21,830 nucleotides of DNA from Welwitschia mirabilis (Eukaryota; Gnetophyta; Gnetopsida; Welwitschiales). The stretch covers positions 3,310,286 through 3,332,115 of the forward strand of contig JBOZIK010000001.1 of NCBI GenBank assembly GCA_051453625.1. The letters run 5' to 3'. Shown one piece after another: positions 1 through 9,415 of this stretch. Positions within the stretch are counted from its first letter, which is position 1. Each line of letters opens with the position of its first letter. The notes under the pieces were generated by a model. That model saw only the letters and a list, made by a program, of their open reading frames with translations, had not been told where the DNA came from and did not search any database. The translations under genes and the position numbers were made by a program.

Positions 1-502
1 CCATGGCTTGATAGGCTAAACATGAATCCTATTTTTATGATCAACTAAAAGCCTTAATGCAAAATATGAGCATCAACTTGCCATTTTGGAAACTTATAAA
101 AAATAATCCAAGAAATAATCCAAAAATGAATGAATCGATCCATAGATCATTCTGATTCCATTAGTGTAAATTTAGAATATGACATGTATCTAGGGATTTC
201 TCCAATATCTTGGCTAAAATAAGTATTAAAAGAAGTCAAAAGGTATATAAAAGAAATTTCATTTCCAAAATAAACAAAAAGATTCATTAAGAATTGGATA
301 AAATAAATTTGTTATTTTGTTTTTGACATATTGTCAATTGATGAATGTATGGCTTCCTTCTCCCATGGAAAATTTCCAATATAGTAAAGTTTTACTAGCT
401 TAATCTGTTAATAACTTAGTTTATTAAAAATGTTTAAATTTTAAATATCCAAAAGTAGAAATTATGAGTATCACTTTAGAAGAAAACCATAGGATTAAGG
501 AA
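1..502 (+). other. Left flank of the gypsy pol, no recognisable domain
   Basis: AT-rich sequence directly upstream of the protease motif. By position it should hold the end of gag and the gag-pro linker. I see no zinc knuckle or capsid motif. Only the last stretch (about 455-502) reads convincingly as the usual approach to the protease, in the same frame. Confidence 0.4.
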
Positions 503-775
503 GCCTTGATTGATATTGGAGCTAGTGTCAACATCATACCCTTGCACATTTGTTAGAGACTTAGATTGGAAGNNNNNNNNNNNNNNACATGGATTGTTTT
601 ATAACTAACTGATACTTTTGTAAAGAAACCATTAGGTATGATTAAGGATTTGGTTATTTAGATAGAAGAAGATGTTGTAGTTATAGAAGTTAAGCATAAT
701 GGTGGATATCCTTTACTTCTAGGTAGAGCTTTTTGTGTAATAGTTCACTGTTTTATAGATAGAAGAACTATTTAA
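503..775 (+). pseudogene. Retropepsin (aspartic protease) remnant of gypsy pol
   Basis: The frame beginning at 503 reads ALIDIGASVNIIPL, the Athila/Tat-type version of the retropepsin active site; the catalytic Asp codon is 512-514 and is kept. Soon after, a TAG (554-556) sits in the position usually held by a Gln codon. Past the 14-base gap (573-586) the reading continues through a KKPLGMI segment and ends with a PLLLGRAF segment near 710-735, the conserved flap and C-terminal hallmark of this protease. Its normal role is to cleave the Gag-Pol polyprotein inside the virus-like particle. Several in-frame stops make it non-functional. Confidence 0.8.
573..586. other. Assembly gap (14 N)
   Basis: A run of 14 N inside the protease remnant. 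The reading on both sides is consistent with one protease, so the true gap is likely small. Confidence 0.99.
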
Positions 776-1465
776 TGAAGTATCATTGTGGAAATAAAAA
801 GTCTTTAATAAGAGTTTTTGATGTGGCTAAAAAAGATTTAGGAAATGATTTGAGTGTGTTAGAATAAATTAGGCCAACCTTGTTTTTATAGTACTATCTA
901 CTTGAGGAGAGATGGTCTATGCTTTACAAACCAACATTGTTTGATAACCAATTAAAAGTAGATAACTTATATGTATTTAAAGATTAACTTGATTTTAACC
1001 ATCTAAAAACTAAATTTTTTGATCTAGAGAATAGAGAGTCTAAGTCTGCCAACTTTGCATAAGTCTGAGATTTTAACATACTTAAGATTTCCTACTTTGA
1101 AGATGATTGTTCAGTATTAACGTCTAGATGACAGTCTAAGATGATAGTCAGTTTTCTTGATAAATTTACTTAAAAAAAAATTAAACTTAAATCTAAATCT
1201 AAAACTTCTAAACAGTGGATTAAAATGCATTTTTTTGAATAGTGACATGAACAAACCTTTAATCATTAATAAAAATTTTATCCCTAAACATGAATCAAGT
1301 CTAGTCTCTCTTTTGTAATCTAAGGTAAATGCATTCACTTGGTTCCATAACAATTTAATAGCCATTCCCATTTTGATTGTTCAACATAAAATCTACGTTA
1401 AAGAAAATACAAAGCCTATGAAGTAACCCTAATGTAGACTCAATTCAGCTTTTAAAAAAATTGTT
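776..1465 (+). other. Protease-to-RT connector of gypsy pol, heavily decayed
   Basis: AT-rich sequence between the protease and RT remnants, matching the poorly conserved connector of plant gypsy polyproteins. No motif is recognisable. At 1121-1131 there is a GTCTAGATGAC half-palindrome that recurs elsewhere in the window (near 5337, 8016, 17043 and 19458). The short minus-strand frame across 1117-1371 is a chance opening in AT-rich DNA. Confidence 0.5.
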
Positions 1466-2150
1466 AAATATGAAATCATAAAATTAATAGATGCTAGAAT
1501 CATTTATTCGATAGTTGATAGTAAGTGGGTTAGCCCCTTGACAATAGTTCCTAAAAAAGGTGGGAAATGGAGAATATGCATAGACATTAAAAAACTAAAT
1601 AAAGTTACAGAAAAAGACTACTGTCCTTTATATTTTCTTAATTAAATTCTTAATAGGATTTAAGGTCATTATTTTTACTATTTTATTAATGGTTATGGTG
1701 GTTACAACCAGGTTTTCATTGCTAGTGAGGACCAAGCCAAAACCAATTTTACTTCTCCTTTTGGTACTTTTACCTTTAGACACATGCCTTTTGAACTTTG
1801 TTGTCAGCGTGCTATGATAGAAATTTTTCCTATATGCTTGAGGATTTTATTAAGATTTTTATAGATACTTCTCCATTTATGCTAAAACATTTGAAAAATT
1901 TTAAATCTAGTAGAAAAACTCCTTGATCATTGTATTTCTAGTGGCCCACACTTGATTTAGAAAAAGATCCTATTTCTTATTGAAAGTGTAATTGTTTTAG
2001 GTTATCATTTCTCAAAAGAGCAGATTAGAATAGAGACTTCAAAAGTCGGTTTTATTCAAAACCTAAATCCTCTTACAAATGTTAAACAAGTTAGATATTT
2101 TCTTGGCCATCATGGTTTTTACCATTGATTTAGTCATGATAGTTTTTACC
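1466..2150 (+). pseudogene. Reverse transcriptase remnant of gypsy pol
   Basis: Conserved Ty3/gypsy RT blocks are readable in order. WVSPLTIVPKKGGKWRICID runs from about 1526. The palm motif A block reads FINGYGGYNQVFIA, and the fingers block TNFTSPFGTFTFRHMPF ends near 1790. In motif A the catalytic Asp is replaced by Asn (AAT, 1688-1690). After a frameshift between about 1810 and 1840 the motif C position reads FIDT (1858-1869) instead of the usual F-x-D-D, so the second catalytic Asp is lost too. The connection ends with VKQVRYFLGHHGFYH near 2083-2130. A short near-duplication of the segment around 'tttttaccatt' follows at 2115-2155. This would have been the enzyme copying element RNA to DNA; it is clearly inactive. 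Confidence 0.9.
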
Positions 2151-2154
2151 ATTA

Positions 2155-2560
2155 CTAGAGAAAGAAGCCAAACTTGAATGGAATGAATTTTGTTAGCTTG
2201 CTTTCAATAGGTTTAAATGTAAAATTTCTTATGTTCCTATAGTAACAAGATCTAATTGGGAAAAATATTTTAAACTTATGTGTAATGTAAGCAATTTTTT
2301 CATGGTTAGGATTTTTTATTATAAATGTGAAAATGATTTTAAAGTTATATCTTATCATAGCAAATATTTATCTAGATCTCAAATGATTTATATCAGTACA
2401 AAGAAAGAGATGCTAACTATCATCTTTTTCCTTGATCCTCTTAGACCTTATCTCTTAGGCTTTCATACTAATGTTTGCACTGACCATGCTGCTATTCATT
2501 AATTCATGACCAACAAAGACTCTAGTGCATGTCTTATTGAATGGTTCCTCCTTATGTAAA
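2155..2560 (+). pseudogene. RNase H remnant of gypsy pol
   Basis: The frame containing 2278-2502 reads through the RNase H domain: FKLMCNVSNFF at the first active-site strand, then YHSKYLSRSQMIYISTKKEM, and CTDHAAIH near 2476-2499. The first catalytic Asp is Asn (AAT, 2284-2286). The Glu of the KKEM segment and the Asp of TDH (2482-2484) remain. The domain normally degrades the RNA strand of the RNA-DNA hybrid during replication. A short open stretch of 74 codons survives, but it is a domain fragment and not a gene. Confidence 0.88.
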
Positions 2561-2828
2561 GTTTAACTTGACCATCATAGATAAAGTAGGAAAGTATAAT
2601 TCTGTTATCAATTATTTATCTCATCTTTAATCTTCTTCAGATGATTCTATCCTTAATGATTCTTTTCTTAATAAATATCTTTTCACTGTATCTTCTTTTC
2701 ATACTCCTCCTTGGTATGTAGACATTGTTAATTAACTTGTATCTATGCAAACCCTACAACATTGGACCTATAATTAACATAAATATTTTCTCCATAAAAT
2801 AAGTAACTATGAGTGGATAGAGCCATAT
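2561..2828 (+). other. RNase H to integrase linker of gypsy pol
   Basis: A variable segment between RNase H and the integrase zinc finger. It still reads partly in frame (for example YNSVINYLSHL near 2597-2629, then PPWYVDIVN near 2709-2735) with TAA or TAG at several positions. It resembles the tether of Athila-type polyproteins and has no catalytic role. Confidence 0.6.
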
Positions 2829-3480
2829 TTGTACTATAGGTATAAAGATAAAATAATGAGAAAATATGTGCCTAATTGGGAATTACTTAAAATCCTTCAT
2901 ATTTATCATAGTGGTATTTGTGAAGGACATTTTAGTAGATATAAAACAACTATGAAAATACTCCATTCTATTTTTTATTGTCCTTCTTTTTTCCAAGATT
3001 CCTTTAATTTTACTAGAAGATGTGATTCTTGTCAGTGTTATGGTGGCCTTATTCATTTATAGGAAATGATCCTTAGATTTATTCTTGAGTGTGAGCCTTT
3101 TGATTATTATGATATGAATTTTATAGGCCCTATTCATCCACCTTCTTCTGATAAGCACTATATTTTAGTGGCTATGGATTATGCGACTAAAGGGGTTAAA
3201 GCCATACCTACTTCTTTAAATGATGCTTGAATTGTTTATCATTTTCTTAGAGCTCATATTTTTTAGAGATTTAGTTTTTCTAGAGTTATCATTAGTGATC
3301 AGAGTACTTATTTTATTAATTAGATTTTTAGGAAACTTCTTTTATCCATTGGTATATAACATAGAGTAGCTTGTGCTTACCATGCTCAGACTAATGGGTA
3401 GGATGAAAATGCCAATAAAGAAATAAAGAAAGTATTATAAAAAATTGTTTCTATTACTAAAAATTCTTGGGCTTCTTAAC
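2829..3480 (+). pseudogene. Integrase remnant: HHCC zinc finger and DDE core
   Basis: An open stretch from 2829 to 3059 encodes the N-terminal finger: HIYHSGICEGHF supplies the two His and RRCDSCQ the two Cys, all intact. The core follows. NFIGP (from 3117) has Asn in place of the first catalytic Asp. The second Asp is kept in IISDQST (3297-3299) and the Glu in the DENANKEIK segment (3405-3407). Seven stops interrupt 3117-3480: three TAG, three TAA and one TGA. Most TAR stops sit where the family has Gln, for example after HAQTNG. Integrase inserts the DNA copy into the host chromosome; this copy lacks a full DDE triad. Confidence 0.9.
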
Positions 3481-3925
3481 TTAATGATGTATTTTGGGCT
3501 TACGATACTACTTGATGTATTTTTCTTGGTTTTTCATCTTATAAACTTGTATATGATAAAGGTTGTGTCTTACCTATTGATGTATATTATAATTATTATT
3601 GTGCATTTCATTAACTTAATCTTGTGTATTTTCATAAAAACCTTAAATATAGATTAGCCCAATTAGATCATCTTGATGAAAAATGAACTCATGCCATACA
3701 TTGTCAATTAATTTATAAAGCCCAAGCAAAGTTCAAACATAATAAAAAAATATTTCATAAACAATTTAAATATGGCTAAATTATTTTATTATATAATAGT
3801 AGAGTTTATCTTTTGAATAACAAGTTGGCCTCTAAATAGTAAATGTATTAGGCTCAGTTGATATTTTAAACTTAGATACTAGAAATATTCAGAAGTTTAA
3901 TGGATAATGGTTGAAATTATACAAA
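3481..3925 (+). pseudogene. Integrase C-terminal part and pol end
   Basis: The plant gypsy block after the DDE core is readable: FWAYDT near 3490, YKLVYDKGC near 3543-3570, then a charged stretch with AQLDHLDEK near 3658-3680, and ILLYNSRVYLL near 3781-3813, the GPY/F-like segment that precedes the end of pol. The last recognisable piece is FNG-stop-WLKLY near 3897-3920, where the family usually has Gln at the stop. Frames shift at least twice. The segment normally contributes to target DNA binding. Confidence 0.75.
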
Positions 3926-4309
3926 ATATCTTTATATGTAACCATGAATATGGTAGAAGCACTTGTTTTGGAGGTTTTCTTTGATGAGGAGGACTTCTTT
4001 CTTATCATTATCTAAGTTCTTTCTTAGCCTACTTCTTTAGTTGATGTTATGATATTACCTAATCATCTTTTAAACTTGGCTTATATATTACTTTATAAAG
4101 TTTTATGATTACTATTCATTCTTGGGTATTTACAATGATAAGAAGACATTCCCATGTTTATGGACTTTACTTGAAAGAAAATGGCTTACTTTCTTGTGAT
4201 TTTTTCAATGGTGTTAAGATCTTGGGTTGTTTGCGAGTGTTTCTTTCTATTGTTTATTTTACTTATTCACCTTTATATTTTTGGGTATGTGATCATGTGA
4301 GGATTTCTT

Positions 4310-4310
<1 letters not shown>

Positions 4311-4340
<30 letters not shown>

Positions 4341-4343
4341 AGA
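4311..4343. repeat. GA dinucleotide microsatellite
   Basis: A (GA)n tract of about 33 bases with one interruption near 4320. It lies in the post-pol spacer of copy C, and I see no counterpart in copy B. Confidence 0.97.
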
Positions 4344-4926
4344 TAATAACAATGATCTATTATATTTTATGCTTTAAGAAAACATACATGATTACCATGA
4401 TGTTCTATTACACTAGGGTAAATTTTTTTAAAAGGAATCTTTAGCAGTGTTGGTAGCTATGGAAGCTCCACTGAGGGATGCTTCATAAGTCCTTACTCCT
4501 CTGACTATGGTTGTACTCCCCTTATCATGATTTAAGGCTATGGGATCAGTGGTGTTCTGGTATCATCAAAAGCATTTCTTATTTTCTAGACTCTTAGTAT
4601 TCCCACTTAGTCATTTAACTTTTGAAGACTTGGATGTGTTTGTGGGATGGGAGTAGGTGAGTTTATTTATCAGTAACTTTTGATCTAGACATTCATTATT
4701 ATAAGCACTTAAACTTTTGGATATTACTATAACCACTACCTTTTCGAGTAAAACTTTATAAAGTTTATACATTTTGTTATGCATATTTACTCAGGTGGAT
4801 TTATGATATCTTTCTTAAGAGTTTGCTAGGTTAGCACTTAGAATAGGTAAACAATCTCATCCTTGTTCCTTGTATCTATTTTCATTTTGTCTTTATTTAG
4901 TTTTTAAGTTTAGAATTTCAAAGTCA

Positions 4927-5025
4927 NNNNNNNNNNNNNNNNNNNNNNNNNNNNNNNNNNNNNNNNNNNNNNNNNNNNNNNNNNNNNNNNNNNNNNNNNN
5001 NNNNNNNNNNNNNNNNNNNNNNNNN
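4927..5025. other. Assembly gap (99 N)
   Basis: A run of N in the post-pol spacer of copy C. Confidence 0.99.
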
Positions 5026-5319
5026 TAAAAAGAACATCTTTTTTGTTTCCTAGTTTTTATGAGTTTCCTTATAGCTTATGGAGTTTTGAGTTTATCTTGC
5101 TTCTATTTTTTATTCAGGCATATACACTTAACTTTTATTAGTAGGCCTTTAGCCTATATAGTTTATTTTCTTTATCCATAATTTTTATTTATTTTCTTGG
5201 TTTTCTTTTTTATTTTTTGTCTTTTTGAGTTTTTTTTTGTTAAAATCTGATACCTAAATGATCATATCTGAGCCTAAGTTTGCTAGCTCACATCTTTCTT
5301 TCTAAAAAACTTTTAAATG

Positions 5320-5427
5320 CACTGTCATCCACCTAGTCATCCAGATGATACTGGGAGAATGACAATTTGATTTTTTTCTGAGAGTTATTCTAGGGTTGTT
5401 ATCTGGATGACTGACTAGACTACAGTG
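5320..5427. repeat. Imperfect inverted repeat with TCATC-C-AGATGA core
   Basis: The left arm 5320-5350 (from CACTGTCATCC to CCAGATGATA) is largely the reverse complement of the right arm 5399-5427 (from TTATCTGGATGACT to CAGTG). The inner 14-15 bases and the outer CAGTG pair nearly perfectly, and the loop is about 48 bases. Each arm also holds its own near-palindrome, TCATCCAGATGA. Similar palindromes recur in LTR copies here. It could be a hairpin in the element RNA or the trace of a small insertion. Confidence 0.7.
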
Positions 5428-6137
5428 TGATATAACCATGGCTTAAATACATTTTCCTCATTTTTCATTATTTCTTTAATATTTTTATCCATTCCTTTAA
5501 GAGACGATGACTCCTTTGACTTGTAGCATTGTTTTGAAACTTGTCACACTTAATTTTGTATTAAGATTCACAAGATTTTACTAGATTTCCAAAAATGAGG
5601 TATGTTTTTCTCTCCTCCTATTTTTTAATTTTCCCCCATTTTTCAGCCGTTCAATGTACAATTTTCATGGATATCACTTAATTTTTCATGATCTTCGATT
5701 TGGGACTTATGGATTTCAATTTTATTATATATTTTTTAAGTTATCAGTAATTATGCATTTTATGAGGTGTTTTAAAATTTTTATTTTTCACACTCATTTT
5801 CTCGTAAACCATAAGTCAAAACATAGGGGTCCTTTAAACAAAATTGATCAGTTCGATGTATTCTATGATTCTATTTAAGTAGATTTTTTTTTTTTGAGTT
5901 CTTTGAATTTTCATTACATGTGGGGCCTACTTAAAATATAGCTTTTTAATTTTTTGTGTATTTCTCATTTTTATTTGCATGTTTAGATAATTAAGAATGC
6001 ATTGAAACTTTTAGAGAGGGGGGAAGGACATATTTTTAGTATTGTTTTATAGTTTTTATTTGGGGTCATTATTGTGCATCTATGTGATGTTTTCAACATG
6101 TCTTTTTATTTTCACATGATGTTTTTTATGTTTTTGA

Positions 6138-7412
6138 TTGAGTAGATCCTATACACATAGAGCTAGATAGGCTAAGGCTGAGACTGAGGTAGTAGAGTAG
6201 AAGGCTAGTTATATAGTTGAATCAGAGATAGAGCATGTAGAGCCTGCACATATGCCACCTTAGCATGATCGTTCTATGACTATACAAATAGCTGGCATCC
6301 ATGTCAAGCCTTACTTTGGAGATGTTATTAGCCATATTGAGCCAAAGGTAGATTAAAAACAAATAAATTTATGGCTTAGATGGATTACAGATGCACATGG
6401 TTTATATTATATTTTAAATACAAGGGAATTTTATGACACCATGCATATCGAGAGGTGACCTGATGCTCGTGGTTAGTTATAGGATAGGATTGTCGTATAT
6501 ATTTAGGACCATGAAATAGTGATTCTCCTATCCCATATTGTAGTTATTATAGATCTTTGTGAGCTTGGAAGCATGCATATACACTTAGCTAATGGAACTG
6601 AGGAGCACTGAGCATATGGCACCATTTTGGATATATCAGCTACTCTTATCACTGATCAATGGGGGTTACTTGTTACTCAGTTGATCCTCACAAATAGGGT
6701 TTTGCATAGAGAGCTAATCCATAACATCAGTTAATATTTTCATAATAGTTATGCTATGATAGCACACTTGAAAATATTGACAGCATTTAGATAGGGGAAG
6801 TATATGGATCTTCCTATTTTTATCTGGAGGAGACTTAGATCTATGGTCGAAGCATGCCAAATTTAGACACTTGGTTATCCATGCCTTCTCTCAGCATTAT
6901 GTAGATGGTTTGGGATACCAGATCTCATAAGTGAATAATGCTTATCACAAATACAGACTTTATCTTACTATTTATAAGACATGAATATATAGGTTTTAGG
7001 AGAGGTAGAAAGACCTCAAGTACAGAGACTTGCGGTTGAAGCTTTACTCCAGTAGATATAGGCTCTCTTGGCTAATATCATCAAGACCATTAGAGGTTTT
7101 TTAGATAGATGTATTTAGTTACTTAATCAAAGGATCTATCCTTTAGAGTAGAGGGTCTTATCTGTTGAGAGGAGAGTGTAGCACACTAAGAACTAGATTA
7201 TCAACATGCACTAGCATGTTGTTTTTATCTAGCAGAGTGTGATAATGGATATTCTTGAGGTAGTATGTATTTAAGGTGATGAGACAATTAGATCTATATC
7301 CACATTTTTAGACCTTTGTTTACCCATAGATCCTAAGCATCCTCCCCCTTCTTCCCTTGCTCCTGAGCTAGCTGTTGAACTAGAGTTTATCATGCATCAA
7401 TAAGGGGAGTGA
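6138..7412 (+). pseudogene. Downstream quasi-ORF of the gypsy element, 424 codons, 25 internal stops
   Basis: One frame runs from 6138 to a TGA at 7410-7412 with no indel. Internal stops are 17 TAG, 6 TAA and 2 TGA. The start is degraded (TTG at 6138, then SRSYTHRAR), so the original start is uncertain. An N-terminal basic and Glu/Ala-rich region comes first. A globular middle follows, with motifs such as LWLRWITDAHGLYYI (about 6371-6415), LLVTQLILTNRVLHRELIHN (6668-6727) and CLLSALCRWFGIPDL. Then there is a Leu-rich likely coiled coil (about 7040-7230) and a Pro-rich tail (DPKHPPPSS). The middle resembles the family called 'putative plant transposon protein', found in Athila-like elements; function is not established. 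It lies in the env-like position after pol. Copy B appears to lack it. Confidence 0.7.
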
Positions 7413-7763
7413 TTTTGTATTATTATTTTGTATCTCCCCTTCTATGCACCTTTGTATTGAAAACTCTTTTGAGTTTATATAGATACATTATTTTTGTAGC
7501 ATGATGTACTAATTTTTACCTGATTTATCATGACTATCTTTAATCTTTACATTATCTAAATGACGACCCAAACAACTGACTAAGTGAGTTTCAAGCAAGT
7601 GAAATGTTTAGTTTTTTTTTTATTTTTTATTATTCATTTTGTATCTTGTAATTTCTTAAAAAAAATTGAGATAATTTCCTTAAGTATCCTATCTATTTTA
7701 TTATTTAATAAGTTAACTTGTAAACATGGTTTATTGCTTAGTTTTATCATGGACTGACAAGGC
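7413..7763 (+). other. 3' untranslated region of gypsy copy C
   Basis: T-rich sequence between the downstream quasi-ORF and the polypurine tract. The final part ('ttagtttta..atggactgacaaggctaag') matches the reverse complement of 17425-17450 in copy B, which marks it as element sequence. No coding potential is visible. Confidence 0.6.
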
Positions 7764-7774
7764 TAAGTAGGGGG
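7764..7774 (+). promoter_or_regulatory. Polypurine tract of gypsy copy C
   Basis: CTAAGTAGGGGG-like sequence just before the LTR start. In LTR retrotransposons such a G-rich purine tract primes plus-strand DNA synthesis. The equivalent in copy B (minus strand) reads GGCTAAGTGGGGC, so one G-to-A change has entered copy C. The exact boundary is uncertain by a few bases. Confidence 0.65.
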
Positions 7775-8462
7775 CTATGTTGCATTACCAACTTATACAT
7801 ATTGAATAGGATATTTTGAGTAGTATTGTAGGTTAATAGATAAGTAAATGCTTTATTTTCATAATAATAGAGAGCTGAGATAAAAGAGTTGAAAACATGT
7901 AATCTCCATGATGATCTATAGCATTTGAGCAATTCTTAATACTTTACATTTCTAAGACATCTTGCTACAAAACATTGAGGCTAATCCACTAATGAAAGAT
8001 ATGTAAAAGGCCATTGTCTAGATGACTGTATGGACAACAAGACAATTCATGCCAATAGGGATTCCAACTGTAATCAATCTAGTAGCTAATGTGGATCATT
8101 TATGATGTGGAATCGTCTCCTTTATCATCTATATCACTAGCCAAATGACACTGTTATAGTGTCTTCACTGAACATTCACTTAATTTCTACCAACTGTTTA
8201 TCTATTTATCTTGGCATGATCATTACGATTTTATCCATGCCTATCTATCTGTCTTATTATTTGCTTATGTGTTAATGAATATTGGGCTTATCCTCAACTG
8301 CTACTTGTCTTCGTTTACACCAAAAATTCTCATGACAAGATATCGAAGGGCCATAGATTCATCCTTGTAGTTGCAGAGAGAGGTCTTCTTTGATGTTTAG
8401 TAGTGCTTCCTCCATTGAGGTACAGCTACTTTGTAACATGGATGTAGTTCTAATACAAAATA
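7775..8462 (+). repeat. 3' LTR of gypsy copy C, cut by a gap
   Basis: The region begins right after the polypurine tract (TATGTTGCATTA...) and is collinear, though diverged, with the LTRs at 14789-16049 (+) and 16390-17418 (-). The clearest shared block is 8366-8460 ('agttgcagagag.tgtctt', then 'cctccattgagg'), matching 15427-15500 and the complement of 16780-16860. A TCTAGATGAC half-palindrome lies at 8016-8026. The rest of the LTR would fall in the gap. Short frames such as 7747-7932 (-) are not genes. Confidence 0.75.
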
Positions 8463-9415
8463 NNNNNNNNNNNNNNNNNNNNNNNNNNNNNNNNNNNNNN
8501 NNNNNNNNNNNNNNNNNNNNNNNNNNNNNNNNNNNNNNNNNNNNNNNNNNNNNNNNNNNNNNNNNNNNNNNNNNNNNNNNNNNNNNNNNNNNNNNNNNNN
8601 NNNNNNNNNNNNNNNNNNNNNNNNNNNNNNNNNNNNNNNNNNNNNNNNNNNNNNNNNNNNNNNNNNNNNNNNNNNNNNNNNNNNNNNNNNNNNNNNNNNN
8701 NNNNNNNNNNNNNNNNNNNNNNNNNNNNNNNNNNNNNNNNNNNNNNNNNNNNNNNNNNNNNNNNNNNNNNNNNNNNNNNNNNNNNNNNNNNNNNNNNNNN
8801 NNNNNNNNNNNNNNNNNNNNNNNNNNNNNNNNNNNNNNNNNNNNNNNNNNNNNNNNNNNNNNNNNNNNNNNNNNNNNNNNNNNNNNNNNNNNNNNNNNNN
8901 NNNNNNNNNNNNNNNNNNNNNNNNNNNNNNNNNNNNNNNNNNNNNNNNNNNNNNNNNNNNNNNNNNNNNNNNNNNNNNNNNNNNNNNNNNNNNNNNNNNN
9001 NNNNNNNNNNNNNNNNNNNNNNNNNNNNNNNNNNNNNNNNNNNNNNNNNNNNNNNNNNNNNNNNNNNNNNNNNNNNNNNNNNNNNNNNNNNNNNNNNNNN
9101 NNNNNNNNNNNNNNNNNNNNNNNNNNNNNNNNNNNNNNNNNNNNNNNNNNNNNNNNNNNNNNNNNNNNNNNNNNNNNNNNNNNNNNNNNNNNNNNNNNNN
9201 NNNNNNNNNNNNNNNNNNNNNNNNNNNNNNNNNNNNNNNNNNNNNNNNNNNNNNNNNNNNNNNNNNNNNNNNNNNNNNNNNNNNNNNNNNNNNNNNNNNN
9301 NNNNNNNNNNNNNNNNNNNNNNNNNNNNNNNNNNNNNNNNNNNNNNNNNNNNNNNNNNNNNNNNNNNNNNNNNNNNNNNNNNNNNNNNNNNNNNNNNNNN
9401 NNNNNNNNNNNNNNN
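8463..9415. other. Assembly gap (953 N)
   Basis: A run of 953 N. The remainder of the copy C LTR (roughly 500-600 bases if it is as long as copy A) and its right flank should lie here. Frames spanning this gap are artefacts. Confidence 0.99.

Larger units (their letters stand above)
3926..6137 (+). other. Long non-coding spacer between pol and the downstream quasi-ORF
   Basis: No protein domain is visible. The piece 4370-4620 matches the reverse complement of about 18250-18460 by eye (shared blocks around 'tagctatgg', 'gctccactgaggg' and 'gcatttcttatttt'). The piece 4735-4835 matches about 18020-18120, including 'cactacctt' and 'tttgctaggtta'. This shows that the spacer belongs to the repeat family and is present in copy B. 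It also contains a GA microsatellite, a gap and an imperfect inverted repeat, listed separately. Short frames such as 4105-4311 and 5654-5878 look like chance openings. Confidence 0.7.
1..8462 (+). mobile_element. Decayed Athila-like Ty3/gypsy LTR retrotransposon (copy C), 5' part outside the window
   Basis: In order on the plus strand the sequence shows retropepsin, reverse transcriptase, RNase H, integrase with an HHCC finger, a GPY-like tail, a long spacer, a second quasi-ORF, a polypurine tract and an LTR start. Protease-RT-RNase H-integrase is the Ty3/gypsy order. A long 3' region with an additional ORF before the LTR, and tRNA-Asp primer sites in related copies nearby, are typical of the plant Athila group. 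Every domain carries stops, frameshifts or lost catalytic residues, so the copy is dead. The 5' LTR, primer site and gag lie left of the window or are unrecognisable in 1-480. The 3' LTR runs into the gap at 8463. Family placement at the Athila level is inference from motifs. Confidence 0.85.

Noticed and set aside
4105-4311. 68-codon plus frame directly after pol as a small gene
   Set aside because: No motif and no supporting context; the length is within chance for this region.
480-7412. Alternative genetic code in which TAA and TAG mean Gln
   Set aside because: TAR at Gln positions is striking, but frameshifts, TGA stops and lost catalytic residues show decay. Intact CAG and CAA coexist in the same frames. 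The plant retroelement families and the expansin exon make a ciliate-type code implausible.
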